From assembly GCA_018260565.1 (NCBI GenBank), contig JAGLAZ010000002.1, positions 99,431-135,368 on the forward strand: 35,938 nt of DNA. The letters run 5' to 3'. The DNA is from Flavobacteriaceae bacterium. GTDB lineage: Bacteria > Bacteroidota > Bacteroidia > Flavobacteriales > Weeksellaceae. This document shows, piece after piece, positions 15,010 to 23,804 of the stretch. How positions within the stretch are numbered: position 1 is the first letter of the stretch; the number at the start of each line of letters is the position of its first letter. Below the pieces are notes generated by a model that was not told the DNA's origin, did no database searches, and was given only the letters and a program-made list of their open reading frames with translations. Position numbers and translations under genes: made by a program.

Positions 15010-16310
15010 TAATCCTCAATATTGAATTGTTTTATTTTCCTATAAAGTGTCCTTTGGGAAATGCCTAGCTCATCAGCTGCTTTATTTCTTCTTCCTTTAT
15101 ATTTTTCTAAAGCCTTTATTATAAGTTCTTTTTCATTATTCACGAGTGAAAGGCTCGGGGATTTCTCCTCAATGAACTCCACATCATTATCATTAACATC
15201 TGTAACAAAATCATCTATTTTCGACATTGTATGTGTTGTGGAAGAAGCTTGGTTTTCTAAATATAATAGAGATTTAGGGGAAACATCATTATAAACATTA
15301 TCAATTACATCAGATTTTTCTTCCAATACTTTTAATCTTTTAGAAAGTTCTTCCTCTGTTTTTATTTCTCTAGTGCCACCTTTTACCAATTCCCCTGTGA
15401 TGGATTTTAATTCATTGATATCATTTCTCATATCAAATAAAATTTTATAGAGAATTTCCCTCTCTGAACTGAATTCTCCTCCTTTCTGACTTTGGAACTG
15501 TTGGGGAACTACGGCAGGCAGCGTAGTTTCTTTTGGGATATAGTTTTGTAGCATTGCAGCATCTGCTACTCTCTTTTGCTCTATTACGGTCATCTGTTCT
15601 ACTAAGTTTCGTAGCTGACGCACGTTTCCAGGAAATGAATATTGTTCTAAAAGTTGAGCGCCATCGGTACTTAGTTCAAGTTCCGGCATTCTGTATTTTT
15701 CGGCAAAATCTACAGAAAATTTTCTAAATAAAAGGCGGATGTCACCCCTTCTGGCGCGTAAGGGTGGAATATCTATTTGGACGGTGTTTAGACGGTAATA
15801 TAAATCTTCTCGAAATTTCCCTTTGGAAATTGCATCCATCATGTTCACATTGGTGGCTGCAACTATGCGCACATTGGTTTTTTGTACTTGGGAAGACCCT
15901 ACTTTCATAAATTCTCCACTTTCTAAAACCCGTAATAGACGCACCTGCGTCTGTAAAGGAAGTTCACCTACTTCATCTAAAAAAATAGTACCTCCATCTG
16001 CTTCTTCAAAGTATCCTTTCCGTGTTGTAGTAGCACCTGTAAAAGAGCCTTTCTCATGACCAAATAGTTCAGAATCTATTGTACCTTCTGGGATTGCACC
16101 GCAATTTACTACTATGTAAGAATTATGTTTTCTGTGTGAATTAGTATGAATAATTTTAGGAATAAATTCCTTTCCTACGCCACTTTCGCCTATTACAAGA
16201 ACAGAAATATCGGTAGGTGAAACCTGTAGGGCCTTTTCCAGGGCACGGATTAGTCCGGGATCATTCCCTATAATACCAAAACGTGTCTTTATGCTTTGTA
16301 TAGCACTCAT
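15009..16310 (-). CDS. Sigma-54-dependent transcriptional activator (AAA+ / Fis-type HTH)
   Basis: This bacterial enhancer-binding protein remodels RNA polymerase-sigma-54 to open promoters. The 433 residues begin directly with the AAA+ domain (about 10-245): Walker A GESGVGKE (41-48), sigma-54 contact loop GSFTGA (88-93, canonical GAFTGA), and Walker B GGTIFLDE (106-113). A linker (250-390) follows, then a Fis-type HTH (about 390-430; NKAADELGISQRTLYRKIKQF). It has no N-terminal receiver or sensory domain, so activity must be controlled by level or partner. It starts the unit containing lptE. The target promoters cannot be named from this window. Confidence 0.92.
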   Translation of the reverse strand: MSAIQSIKTRFGIIGNDPGLIRALEKALQVSPTDISVLVIGESGVGKEFIPKIIHTNSHRKHNSYIVVNCGAIPEGTIDSELFGHEKGSFTGATTTRKGYFEEADGGTIFLDEVGELPLQTQVRLLRVLESGEFMKVGSSQVQKTNVRIVAATNVNMMDAISKGKFREDLYYRLNTVQIDIPPLRARRGDIRLLFRKFSVDFAEKYRMPELELSTDGAQLLEQYSFPGNVRQLRNLVEQMTVIEQKRVADAAMLQNYIPKETTLPAVVPQQFQSQKGGEFSSEREILYKILFDMRNDINELKSITGELVKGGTREIKTEEELSKRLKVLEEKSDVIDNVYNDVSPKSLLYLENQASSTTHTMSKIDDFVTDVNDNDVEFIEEKSPSLSLVNNEKELIIKALEKYKGRRNKAADELGISQRTLYRKIKQFNIED

Positions 16311-16333
16311 CCGTATTTACTTTTTAATCATAA

Positions 16334-16365
16334 CAAAAGTACGGAAAAAGTGGACAAAGTGTCCA
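16334..16365 (-). promoter_or_regulatory. Promoter and palindromic operator-like site of the sigma-54 activator gene
   Basis: TACTTTTG (16341-16334, minus strand) is a -7 box, 23 bp before the ATG at 16310. A perfect inverted repeat, TGGACA (16351-16356) - AAG - TGTCCA (16360-16365), sits nine bp upstream of it. Its position near the -33 region suits a repressor or activator site. Seen: motif and palindrome. Inferred: function. Confidence 0.5.
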
Positions 16366-16384
16366 TATTTAATAATGTTTCTGT

Positions 16385-16738
16385 TTATTTATCTGCTTTA
16401 GAAGAAGATATAATAAGAGCAGCAACGCCAGCAGCACCTATCACGGAAGCTGTAGTGATCAGTCTGTTTTTTTGAATGTTACGGGATGAAGCCAAGTCTT
16501 TTTTAGCAACAGATATACGCTTATTTTTATGGTTTCCTATGAGGCTGTCTTTGGTAAGATTTGTAAAATTCATCCGTACTGTATTCTTATTTTTTAAATT
16601 TAAAGTATACGGTTTGCCGGCTTGTAAATCTGTGTAGGTATTTAATTCAGGGTTATCATTATATGTTACCTGTTGACAAGATTGTGTCAATCCGATGCTA
16701 AGGAATCCTATTAAAATAAATGATTTAGAGTTTTTCAT
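16385..16738 (-). CDS. Small hypothetical lipoprotein
   Basis: The ATG at 16738 (MKNSKSFILIGFLSIGLTQS) is preferred over a TTG six codons upstream because it gives a proper lipoprotein signal with lipobox LTQSC (Cys21). The 117-residue product has a polar domain (AGKPYTLNLKNKNTVRMNF, KNKRISVAKKDL). A hydrophobic stretch near the C-terminus (LITTASVIGAAGVAALIISS) may be a second membrane-contact segment. No function or family is known to me. TATTTTTG at 16761-16754 gives it its own possible promoter. Confidence 0.7.
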   Translation of the reverse strand: MKNSKSFILIGFLSIGLTQSCQQVTYNDNPELNTYTDLQAGKPYTLNLKNKNTVRMNFTNLTKDSLIGNHKNKRISVAKKDLASSRNIQKNRLITTASVIGAAGVAALIISSSKADK

Positions 16739-16753
16739 GGAAAATTTGTTGTT

Positions 16754-16761
16754 CAAAAATA
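16754..16761 (-). promoter_or_regulatory. -7 box of the small lipoprotein gene
   Basis: TATTTTTG on the minus strand matches TAnnTTTG, 15 bp upstream of the chosen ATG at 16738. It also explains why the upstream TTG start is unlikely. No -33 TTG is visible. Confidence 0.45.
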
Positions 16762-16771
16762 TACTTTTTAG

Positions 16772-18271
16772 TTAAATAAAAGGATTTTTGATTAATAAAT
16801 CTGCGAATTCTCTGTTATTGGCTAGGCGAGGTAATTTATTCTGTCCTCCAAGTTTGCCCGAAGCTGCTGCAGCAGTATTGAAACTTCCTACCTCTAACGG
16901 ATATATGAGTAAGGAGCGTATAATATTTCCTTTAATAAGATCTTCATAATAAACATTTCGTTTGCACATTTCAGCGTCTAGATCAGCAGAAAATTGGTCC
17001 ATATTTCTTGGTTTTTGTCCAAATTCAATGAACCATTCATGGTATGGCAAACCTATCTCTGGATTTACTTGAGGACAAAGGTGAAATTCATTTACCTGTG
17101 TTTCCGGATGCAGGATAAGAGTAGCGCGCATGGCTTCTTCTACCTCATAAGCAATAACATGTTCTCCAAATGCCGATGTAAAATGTTTAGTTCTACCAGA
17201 AACTTGAATTCTGTATGGTGATAAGCTTGTAAATCGTATAACATCACCTATTGAATAGGCCCACAGACCAGAATTAGTGGTAAGAAGTAAAGCATAATCT
17301 TCACCAATTTCAACTTCGGAAAGGGCCAGCCGCACTTCGTCCTTTGTTCCCGGTTTTTTAAGGGGAATAAATTCATAGAAGATACCATGGTGAGTAAGTA
17401 GCAACAATTCTTCTGAATCTTTTTGATCCTGAAAAGCAAAAAAACCTTCACTAGCAGGAAATGTTTGAATCACATCCACATCATTCCCTATGTAAGACTT
17501 CATTTTTTCCTCGTAAGGTTGATAATTTACACCACCTGTAATGATTAATTGGAGTTTAGGAAAAAGTTGTCGAATAGTCTTGCCTGTTTTTGCTTCAAGT
17601 CGTTCAAAATACATGATCATCCAAGGCGGTATACCAGAAATCAAGCGCATATCTTCTCCCGCAGTTTCTTGAATAATAGCGTCAAGTTTCGCTTCCCAAT
17701 CATCTATACAGTTAGTTTTCCAGCTGGGAAGCCTATTTTTTTGAAGGTAGGACGGTATATGATGCGCAACTATCCCGGAAAGTCTGCCAGTAGGTATTCC
17801 TCCTACATTATCTAGTGTGGGGTTTCCTTGAAGAAATATCATTTTACCCTCTGTAAAAGATGCATTACCGGAGTTATGAATGTAATGAAGAATAGCCGAC
17901 TGAGCGGCGGATATCTGATAAGGCATCCCCTCTTTAGAGATTGGTATATACTTGCTTCCAGAAGTGGTGCCGGATGTTTTAGCTAAATATAATGGAGTAT
18001 CGGGCCATAAAATATCCCTGTCGCCATGTTTTATTTTATCAATAAAGGGGCGCAGGGATTCATAGTCTTGAATAGGAACCCGTTCCTGAAAGTCTGATAG
18101 GTTACGGATATTTTTGAAATCATGGGCTATACCAAAAAGTGTTTTTTCTGCTTTAGCTACAAGTTCTAGGAGTATTCTCTCCTGAGAAGCAACTGCATTT
18201 TTTTTCCAGTAACTGGCTTTTCTAATATGATTTTTTGCCCAAATTTTAGCAATAATACTTTTTACTCCCAT
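16772..18271 (-). CDS. GH3-family protein (plant auxin-responsive GH3-like acyl-adenylate enzyme)
   Basis: The 499-residue protein belongs to the GH3 branch of the adenylating (ANL) enzymes. Landmarks are the ATP-binding loop YLAKTSGTTSGSKYIPIS (about 94-111), IITGGVNYQPYE, FPASEGFFAFQ (about 273-283), and YSIGDVIRF (about 342-350). Plant GH3 enzymes attach amino acids to hormones such as indole-3-acetic or jasmonic acid. Bacterial members are common in Bacteroidetes but lack an assigned substrate. It is cytoplasmic and lies 12 bp after the small secreted-protein gene, so it is probably cotranscribed with it. Confidence 0.9.
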   Translation of the reverse strand: MGVKSIIAKIWAKNHIRKASYWKKNAVASQERILLELVAKAEKTLFGIAHDFKNIRNLSDFQERVPIQDYESLRPFIDKIKHGDRDILWPDTPLYLAKTSGTTSGSKYIPISKEGMPYQISAAQSAILHYIHNSGNASFTEGKMIFLQGNPTLDNVGGIPTGRLSGIVAHHIPSYLQKNRLPSWKTNCIDDWEAKLDAIIQETAGEDMRLISGIPPWMIMYFERLEAKTGKTIRQLFPKLQLIITGGVNYQPYEEKMKSYIGNDVDVIQTFPASEGFFAFQDQKDSEELLLLTHHGIFYEFIPLKKPGTKDEVRLALSEVEIGEDYALLLTTNSGLWAYSIGDVIRFTSLSPYRIQVSGRTKHFTSAFGEHVIAYEVEEAMRATLILHPETQVNEFHLCPQVNPEIGLPYHEWFIEFGQKPRNMDQFSADLDAEMCKRNVYYEDLIKGNIIRSLLIYPLEVGSFNTAAAASGKLGGQNKLPRLANNREFADLLIKNPFI

Positions 18272-18283
18272 TCTTGGTGTTCC

Positions 18284-18541
18284 TTATGCAGCCTTGTATC
18301 TTTTATCGCGAGTTCCGTCCTTTTTAATGCCTTTGTTGGATTTGTACCTTTTGTCAGGTGTTCCGTCTTTTTTAAGTTGCAAAGGATTTGCGCCTGAAGC
18401 CGGCGTTACTAATTTTTTTGCATGTGTTGCATGCTTACCAGGTGCTTTCTGAGCTGGTGCAGCACTCGGGCTTACTTGTGCAAATGATGTTGCTGAAATT
18501 AAAAGAAAGGAGGCCGCAATTGTTTTTAAAAAATTATTCAT
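18284..18541 (-). CDS. Small secreted protein with repeated KKDGT(P/R)DKRYK motif
   Basis: This 85-residue protein has a signal peptide (MNNFLKTIAASFLLISATSF, AQ cleavage) and an Ala/Pro/His/Lys-rich middle. It ends with a tandem basic motif: LKKDGTPDKRYK followed about eleven residues later by IKKDGTRDKRYK. It is predicted to be small, very basic and mostly unstructured outside the repeats. Proteins with this motif are widespread in flavobacteria but I know of no function. Its -7 box TACATTTG (18569-18562) lies 20 bp upstream of the ATG. Confidence 0.8.
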   Translation of the reverse strand: MNNFLKTIAASFLLISATSFAQVSPSAAPAQKAPGKHATHAKKLVTPASGANPLQLKKDGTPDKRYKSNKGIKKDGTRDKRYKAA

Positions 18542-18561
18542 AGTAAGTAAAATTTAGAAAT

Positions 18562-18569
18562 CAAATGTA
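18562..18569 (-). promoter_or_regulatory. -7 box of the KKDGTPDKRYK protein / GH3 unit
   Basis: TACATTTG on the minus strand matches TAnnTTTG 20 bp upstream of the start at 18541. A TTTG occurs 26 bp further upstream, longer than the usual 17-23 bp spacer. Confidence 0.5.
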
Positions 18570-18639
18570 CTTTAAATTTTACACGTATACATTTCCAAAA
18601 AATTAAAGTTATGTAAAAAGCCTTGAGATTTTTTATCCA

Positions 18640-18647
18640 TATTTTTG
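18640..18647 (+). promoter_or_regulatory. -7 box of mfd (overlapping the longest-frame start)
   Basis: TATTTTTG matches TAnnTTTG. It overlaps the TTG at 18645-18647 that begins the longest mfd frame, so, if real, translation must begin further down. Confidence 0.4.
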
Positions 18648-21600
18648 CAACCGATTTTTACTTCTACTTTGTCGAATATTCCTACTATTAAAAGCAGCTT
18701 CTTTCCCACAATTTTTGCAGACGAGCATCCCGTTATGCAGGTCTTACGAAAGGGTGAATGCTGTGAAGTATCAGGTTATGCAGGATCTTTTCCTTCTTTA
18801 TTGGCTGCTGCAGCGCACCTTTCTATAGGCGCAAATCTTCTTTATATATCTGAAAATACTGAAAATGCTCAGTATGTAGTAGATGAATTGCGCAATATTC
18901 TGCCTAGAGAGCAAGTATTATACTTCCCTGAGGAGGTAGGTGTAGCTTATAGCAGTGAGCTTATACAAAACGCCAATACGGTATTGCGAACGGAGGTAAT
19001 CAATCAATTATATACCAAGTCAAACCCTGTGCTTATTGTTGCTCCTGCCGCAGCATTAGCCAATAAAATTATTGCTAAAGATCAGTTCTCTTCCGTGGGA
19101 GTTAAGATATCCAAAAATGAAAATCTCACCTATGATTTGGCGGAAAAACTCGCTGAAGAATTTCATTTTGAATTGGTAGATTATGTAAGTGCGCCAGGAG
19201 AGTATGCAGTACGTGGAGGTATTTTAGATGTTTTTTCTTTTGGATTAGAATATCCTGTACGGTTGCGATTTTTTGGGAATAATATTGAATCTATTCAAAT
19301 ATTTTCTAATGAAACCCAGCTTACCGAAGCTTCCCTAGATGAAGTAAAAATTATTGCTAATATTGAAAATAACGGTACAGGCCAAAGCCATCGGGTAAGT
19401 TTTCTATCAATCTTGCCAAAAAATAGCATACTATTTAATGAAAATTCTGGAGTTATTCTATCCCAAATAGAAAAAAAATATCAGGCAGCCGTTCAGCAAT
19501 TTGAAAAACAAAAAAGCCTTACAACTGCACCACAGCCTTCAGCCATATTTGTAGATGCTGAAATGGTAAAAAAAGACATGGAGAATTTTACCATTGCAGA
19601 TTTTTGCTTAAATAAATCTAAAATAAAATTAGATACCAGGATAGACTTACAACAGCAGCCTCAGCCAGTATTTCATAAAAATTTTGAGATGCTTGCAGAG
19701 GATTTACAGGAGAAAAAAAGGTCAGGAATTCAGGTGTATATTTCCTTTTCTACTGATAAACAAAAAGAGCGACTGGATGCTATTTTTGAGGAATTAGAAC
19801 ATGAAACTCCATATCTAGCCTGCGAATCAGATCTGCATGCAGGTTTTGTGGATAGTAATAGAAAAATAGCAATATACACTGATCATCAGATATTTGACCG
19901 CTATCATAAATTTAAATCCAAAAATTCTTTTGCAAAATCCGAGCAGCTCACTCTCAAGGAAATGATGCAAATGAAGGTGGGCGACTTGGTAACGCATGTA
20001 GATCATGGTATAGGGAAATTTTTAGGTCTGGTGAAAGTTAATAATGGAGGAAAAACGCAAGAAGCATTTAAGTTGCAGTATAAAAACAAAGATTTACTCT
20101 ATGTTTCCATTCACAGTTTACATAAAATATCCAGGCATGGAGGTGTTGCAATAGATGAATCCCAGCTAAGCAAATTGGGAAGCCCCGCATGGAAAGCTTT
20201 AAAAAATAAAACGAAAAAGAAAGTAAAAGAGCTCTCCTTCGATTTAATCAAACTTTATGCAAAAAGAAAAACGCAGAAAGGCTTCGCTTTTTCACCTGAT
20301 ACCTATTTACAAACGGAGCTAGAGGCGAGTTTTATCTATGAAGACACTCCCGATCAGGAGCGTGCCACCCAAGCCGTAAAGCAAGATATGGAGGATGATG
20401 GGGTGATGGATAGGCTCATCTGCGGTGATGTAGGTTTTGGAAAAACAGAAATAGCCGTACGCGCTGCCTTTAAAGCTGCTACAGACGGAAAACAAGTTGC
20501 AGTTTTGGTGCCTACTACTGTACTCGCATTTCAGCATTTTAGGAGTTTTTCTGAAAGATTAAAGGATTTTCCAGTGACAGTAGGCTACCTCAATAGATTC
20601 CGAAGTGCAAAAGAAAAGAAAGCTACCATTGCAGGCCTGGCAGACGGATCAGTAGATATCGTAATAGGTACCCATCAGCTGGCAAGTCCTCAAGTTAAAT
20701 TTATAGATTTAGGATTATTAATTATTGATGAAGAACATAAGTTTGGAGTATCCGTGAAGGATAAGCTAAAAACAATCAAAGCGAATATTGATACCTTAAC
20801 TTTAACAGCTACACCCATCCCGCGCACACTTCAGTTTTCTCTTATGGCAGCTAGGGATCTTTCCGTTATACAAACGCCTCCCCCCAATAGGCAGCCCGTA
20901 GAAACTCATTTGGTGGGTTTTGATCAGGAACTCATTCGAGATGCTGTAATGCACGAGATGGAACGGGGTGGGCAGGTATTCTTCATTAATAATAGAATTG
21001 AAAACCTTAAAGACATTGCAGGTCTCATTCAGACACTGGTTCCTGATGCAAGAATAACCACTGGACATGGCCAGCTAGAAGGAAAAGAGTTAGAAAACAG
21101 AGTTTTAGATTTTATGGATGGTAAATATGATGTGCTAGTCTCCACCACCATTGTAGAAAGTGGTGTAGATGTACCTAATGCTAATACCATTTTTATCAAT
21201 GATGCTCAGAGATTCGGTATGGCAGATCTACATCAGATGCGAGGGCGCGTGGGGCGAAGCAATAGGAAAGCCTTTTGTTATTTAATAGCGCCTTCTCTAG
21301 AAGCCTTACCCTCAGACAGCAGAAAAAGGCTGGAAGCTTTGCAACAATACAGCGACTTGGGAAGTGGCTTTCATATCGCAATGAAGGATTTGGAAATCCG
21401 CGGTGCAGGGGATTTACTGGGTGCAGAGCAGAGTGGATTTATTAATGAAATGGGCTTTGAAACCTACCAAAAAATAGTGCAGGAGGCCTTGGAAGAATTG
21501 CAGGATACGGAGGAATTCCGCAGCTTGTTTGAAGATAATGAAGACCGTAAAAAAATATTCTCCGCCAAAAAAGAAGTAATGGTGGATACAGACTGGGAAA

Positions 21601-22040
21601 TAATGCTTCCGGATGAATATATCCGCAGTACCGAGGAAAGATTGGTTTTATATCAAAGATTAGCAGATATTCACACGCAGGAGGATCTTGCTAAGTTTCG
21701 TTACGAGTTGGAAGACCGGTATGGGAAATTACCAGAAGAGGCAGAGCGCTTATTAGCAAGTGTAGAGCTGAAATGGAGTGCAGAAGTCATTGGTTTTGAA
21801 AAGATTATTATTAAAAACAATGTCTTTTTAGGATATTTCCCCGAAGACGGCACGAGCCTCTTCTACACCGGAAAAAAATATGAATCCATGATACGATATA
21901 TTTCCACTTCGCCGAAAAATGTCACACTTAAAGAGAAAGACAGTCAATACTATCTAAGAAAAGCCCCAGTAGAAAATATCGAAGAGATAAAAAAATGGTT
22001 TGAAGAAATAGTGTCACCTCAATTTTCGGAATCTATATAA
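18645..22040 (+). CDS. mfd: Transcription-repair coupling factor Mfd
   Basis: Mfd is an ATP-driven translocase that removes stalled RNA polymerase at DNA lesions and recruits UvrA. The about 1131 residues show the UvrB-like N-terminal region, the RNA polymerase-interaction module (MKVGDLVTHVDHGIGKFLGL from about 443), Walker A GDVGFGKTE (594-602), DEEH (695-698, where DEEQ is usual), TATPIPRTL, VESGVDVPN, and the C-terminal TRCF domain. The start is uncertain: the frame opens with TTG at 18645, a second TTG is at 18669, and the first ATG is at 18735 (MQVLRKGECC), which may be too far into the conserved domain. Confidence 0.96.
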   Translation: MQPIFTSTLSNIPTIKSSFFPTIFADEHPVMQVLRKGECCEVSGYAGSFPSLLAAAAHLSIGANLLYISENTENAQYVVDELRNILPREQVLYFPEEVGVAYSSELIQNANTVLRTEVINQLYTKSNPVLIVAPAAALANKIIAKDQFSSVGVKISKNENLTYDLAEKLAEEFHFELVDYVSAPGEYAVRGGILDVFSFGLEYPVRLRFFGNNIESIQIFSNETQLTEASLDEVKIIANIENNGTGQSHRVSFLSILPKNSILFNENSGVILSQIEKKYQAAVQQFEKQKSLTTAPQPSAIFVDAEMVKKDMENFTIADFCLNKSKIKLDTRIDLQQQPQPVFHKNFEMLAEDLQEKKRSGIQVYISFSTDKQKERLDAIFEELEHETPYLACESDLHAGFVDSNRKIAIYTDHQIFDRYHKFKSKNSFAKSEQLTLKEMMQMKVGDLVTHVDHGIGKFLGLVKVNNGGKTQEAFKLQYKNKDLLYVSIHSLHKISRHGGVAIDESQLSKLGSPAWKALKNKTKKKVKELSFDLIKLYAKRKTQKGFAFSPDTYLQTELEASFIYEDTPDQERATQAVKQDMEDDGVMDRLICGDVGFGKTEIAVRAAFKAATDGKQVAVLVPTTVLAFQHFRSFSERLKDFPVTVGYLNRFRSAKEKKATIAGLADGSVDIVIGTHQLASPQVKFIDLGLLIIDEEHKFGVSVKDKLKTIKANIDTLTLTATPIPRTLQFSLMAARDLSVIQTPPPNRQPVETHLVGFDQELIRDAVMHEMERGGQVFFINNRIENLKDIAGLIQTLVPDARITTGHGQLEGKELENRVLDFMDGKYDVLVSTTIVESGVDVPNANTIFINDAQRFGMADLHQMRGRVGRSNRKAFCYLIAPSLEALPSDSRKRLEALQQYSDLGSGFHIAMKDLEIRGAGDLLGAEQSGFINEMGFETYQKIVQEALEELQDTEEFRSLFEDNEDRKKIFSAKKEVMVDTDWEIMLPDEYIRSTEERLVLYQRLADIHTQEDLAKFRYELEDRYGKLPEEAERLLASVELKWSAEVIGFEKIIIKNNVFLGYFPEDGTSLFYTGKKYESMIRYISTSPKNVTLKEKDSQYYLRKAPVENIEEIKKWFEEIVSPQFSESI

Positions 22041-22057
22041 GAGCTTAAAAAATAGTT

Positions 22058-22065
22058 TATATTTG
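22058..22065 (+). promoter_or_regulatory. -7 box of the lipoprotein-pth unit
   Basis: TATATTTG matches TAnnTTTG, 19 bp upstream of the ATG at 22085 and just after the mfd stop. There is no TTG at -33 spacing. Confidence 0.5.
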
Positions 22066-22084
22066 TCTTTTAAAGCTAAAAAAT

Positions 22085-22945
22085 ATGAAATTTTCAGCAT
22101 ATATTCTGGGTATATTCTCATTTTTGGGATTATTTTCTTGTGATAATAGAAGCGGAATCACGCAGGATCTTCTACATCAGGATAATATTGATCCTACCTA
22201 TGCTACTCGTCAATTAGTTCGAATCACTAAAGGAGATTCTATTATGTTGGGAATTACATATGAGGGAGTAAAACCAAGAGGAATAGTATATAATTCGTTA
22301 AATAAATCTACTATTTATGATAATGGAAATACTATATATAAGTTTGATTATGAAGATGTTAATACTGCAAATACAGAAAATAGCACCCAATATCTTACCT
22401 ATAATTCCGCAGGTGTACTTAGTGAAATAGGAGAAACGATAAAAGTAACTACTACCACACCAGCCAATACACCGATAAAAAGATATAAAACCTTGTATAC
22501 AATTACGTATGCGGGTGACTTGCCAATAAAAATTTTCGCCAAAACAGGTGAGGATAATTTTCAACAGGCATTTGTATATACTAAGTATAGAGAAATTAAC
22601 TTAACCTATACTTTAAATAATGTTACTCAGATGGAAATAAAAGATGGAGGTCTTAATGCACAAGAACAGCCACTGCCTAATCAAGAAATTGTAAATATTA
22701 AGTACTCGGATTACGATGACAAGAAAAGTCCTTATAGCCTTTTGCCTTTAGCTATAAAACTTCATTATTTAACAAAAGTAAATCCATTAGCTGCACAAGT
22801 ATTTTCTTACAACAATCCTAAAAAAATTACATCAATCAATCCATTTACTGGAAATGTAGTGTTAGGAGAGAGCATTTATACCTACGACAACCTATCCTAC
22901 GCCGTTTTCGGTTTAGGAATGAATTATATATATAGAGAATTATAA
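22085..22945 (+). CDS. Hypothetical lipoprotein with YDxKK-type domain
   Basis: The 286-residue protein has a lipoprotein signal (MKFSAYILGIFSFLGLFSC, lipobox Cys19). The mature part is beta-rich with short repeated Tyr-containing strands (YDNGNTIYKFDYEDV, YLTYNSAGVLSEIGET, IYTYDNLSYAVFGLG). Near the C-terminus, YDDKKSPYSLLP resembles the YDxKKNPF motif of Bacteroidetes surface lipoproteins of the DUF4595 kind. It lies one base upstream of a similar gene. Function unknown. Confidence 0.75.
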   Translation: MKFSAYILGIFSFLGLFSCDNRSGITQDLLHQDNIDPTYATRQLVRITKGDSIMLGITYEGVKPRGIVYNSLNKSTIYDNGNTIYKFDYEDVNTANTENSTQYLTYNSAGVLSEIGETIKVTTTTPANTPIKRYKTLYTITYAGDLPIKIFAKTGEDNFQQAFVYTKYREINLTYTLNNVTQMEIKDGGLNAQEQPLPNQEIVNIKYSDYDDKKSPYSLLPLAIKLHYLTKVNPLAAQVFSYNNPKKITSINPFTGNVVLGESIYTYDNLSYAVFGLGMNYIYREL

Positions 22946-22946
22946 G

Positions 22947-23804
22947 ATGAAGCTATATGCTACTACACTTCTTTTAGGTACCTTTATCATAAGTAGCCTT
23001 ACTATTTCTTGTAAAAACGATAGAGTAGGCATTCAGCTAGATTCTCCCAGCCAGGTGGCGGGTCCAGATCAAGTTTTACTTTCTAAAATCACCAGCGCTA
23101 CTGCATCAGAAAGTTTTCAGTTTGTAAATAATAGCCTTAGCAAAGTCTTTATAGAAAAAGCGGGAGTTTTAGTGGGAGAATATAGTTTCTTATATAATCA
23201 AGGAGTACTTTCAAAAATTATTAAAACAGAACCGAATTCCAGCAATAGCATAACATGGATACCTGTTTATAATATTGGTAATAAGCTCTCGAGTCTTCAA
23301 TATACCGAAAATACCAACTCTGTAAACTACACAGGGAAAGTTGAGTTAAGTTATGGTGCTGAAAATCAAATTAATACTATAAAGCATACTAAAAGTTGGG
23401 TAACCTCTGGTTCCACCATTCCAGTAAGCTATAGTAGCACAATACTACTTTCTTGGTTAGGACCTAATGTCAATAAAGTAACCTACAGCACATCCCCAAA
23501 TAGTGTACCTTTCATCCCATCTTTATCCGTACAGGTTCCCACTGATGGCACCTGGGAAACTAGCGGATACGATTCCAAAAAAAACGCGATGCGTGGAGTT
23601 CCTAGGATTTGGATAATCTTAAAAGGTTTAGAAAATCCAACGGCGGCATTTGGAAATAGCCAAAACAATCCTACCGGCTGGGTTTTTACTCCTAATGCTA
23701 CACTTGTAGGTAATCCTGTTTCCGCATCTTATACCTATGGAAATTTAGATTACCCTATAACAGCTACTATAGGAGGTATATTGTATACCTATTCTTATCA
23801 ATAA
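22947..23804 (+). CDS. Hypothetical lipoprotein, probable divergent paralogue of the preceding gene
   Basis: This 285-residue protein begins with a signal peptide and lipobox (MKLYATTLLLGTFIISSLTISC, Cys22). It shares layout with its upstream neighbour: similar length, FVNNSLSKVFIEKAGVLVGEYS-like strand repeats, YDSKKNAMRGVP in the place of YDDKKSPYSLLP, and a final SYTYGNLDYPITATIGG resembling YTYDNLSYAVFG. They are probably an old tandem duplication. The gene starts one base after the upstream stop, and its own stop overlaps pth by one base. Function unknown. Confidence 0.75.
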   Translation: MKLYATTLLLGTFIISSLTISCKNDRVGIQLDSPSQVAGPDQVLLSKITSATASESFQFVNNSLSKVFIEKAGVLVGEYSFLYNQGVLSKIIKTEPNSSNSITWIPVYNIGNKLSSLQYTENTNSVNYTGKVELSYGAENQINTIKHTKSWVTSGSTIPVSYSSTILLSWLGPNVNKVTYSTSPNSVPFIPSLSVQVPTDGTWETSGYDSKKNAMRGVPRIWIILKGLENPTAAFGNSQNNPTGWVFTPNATLVGNPVSASYTYGNLDYPITATIGGILYTYSYQ

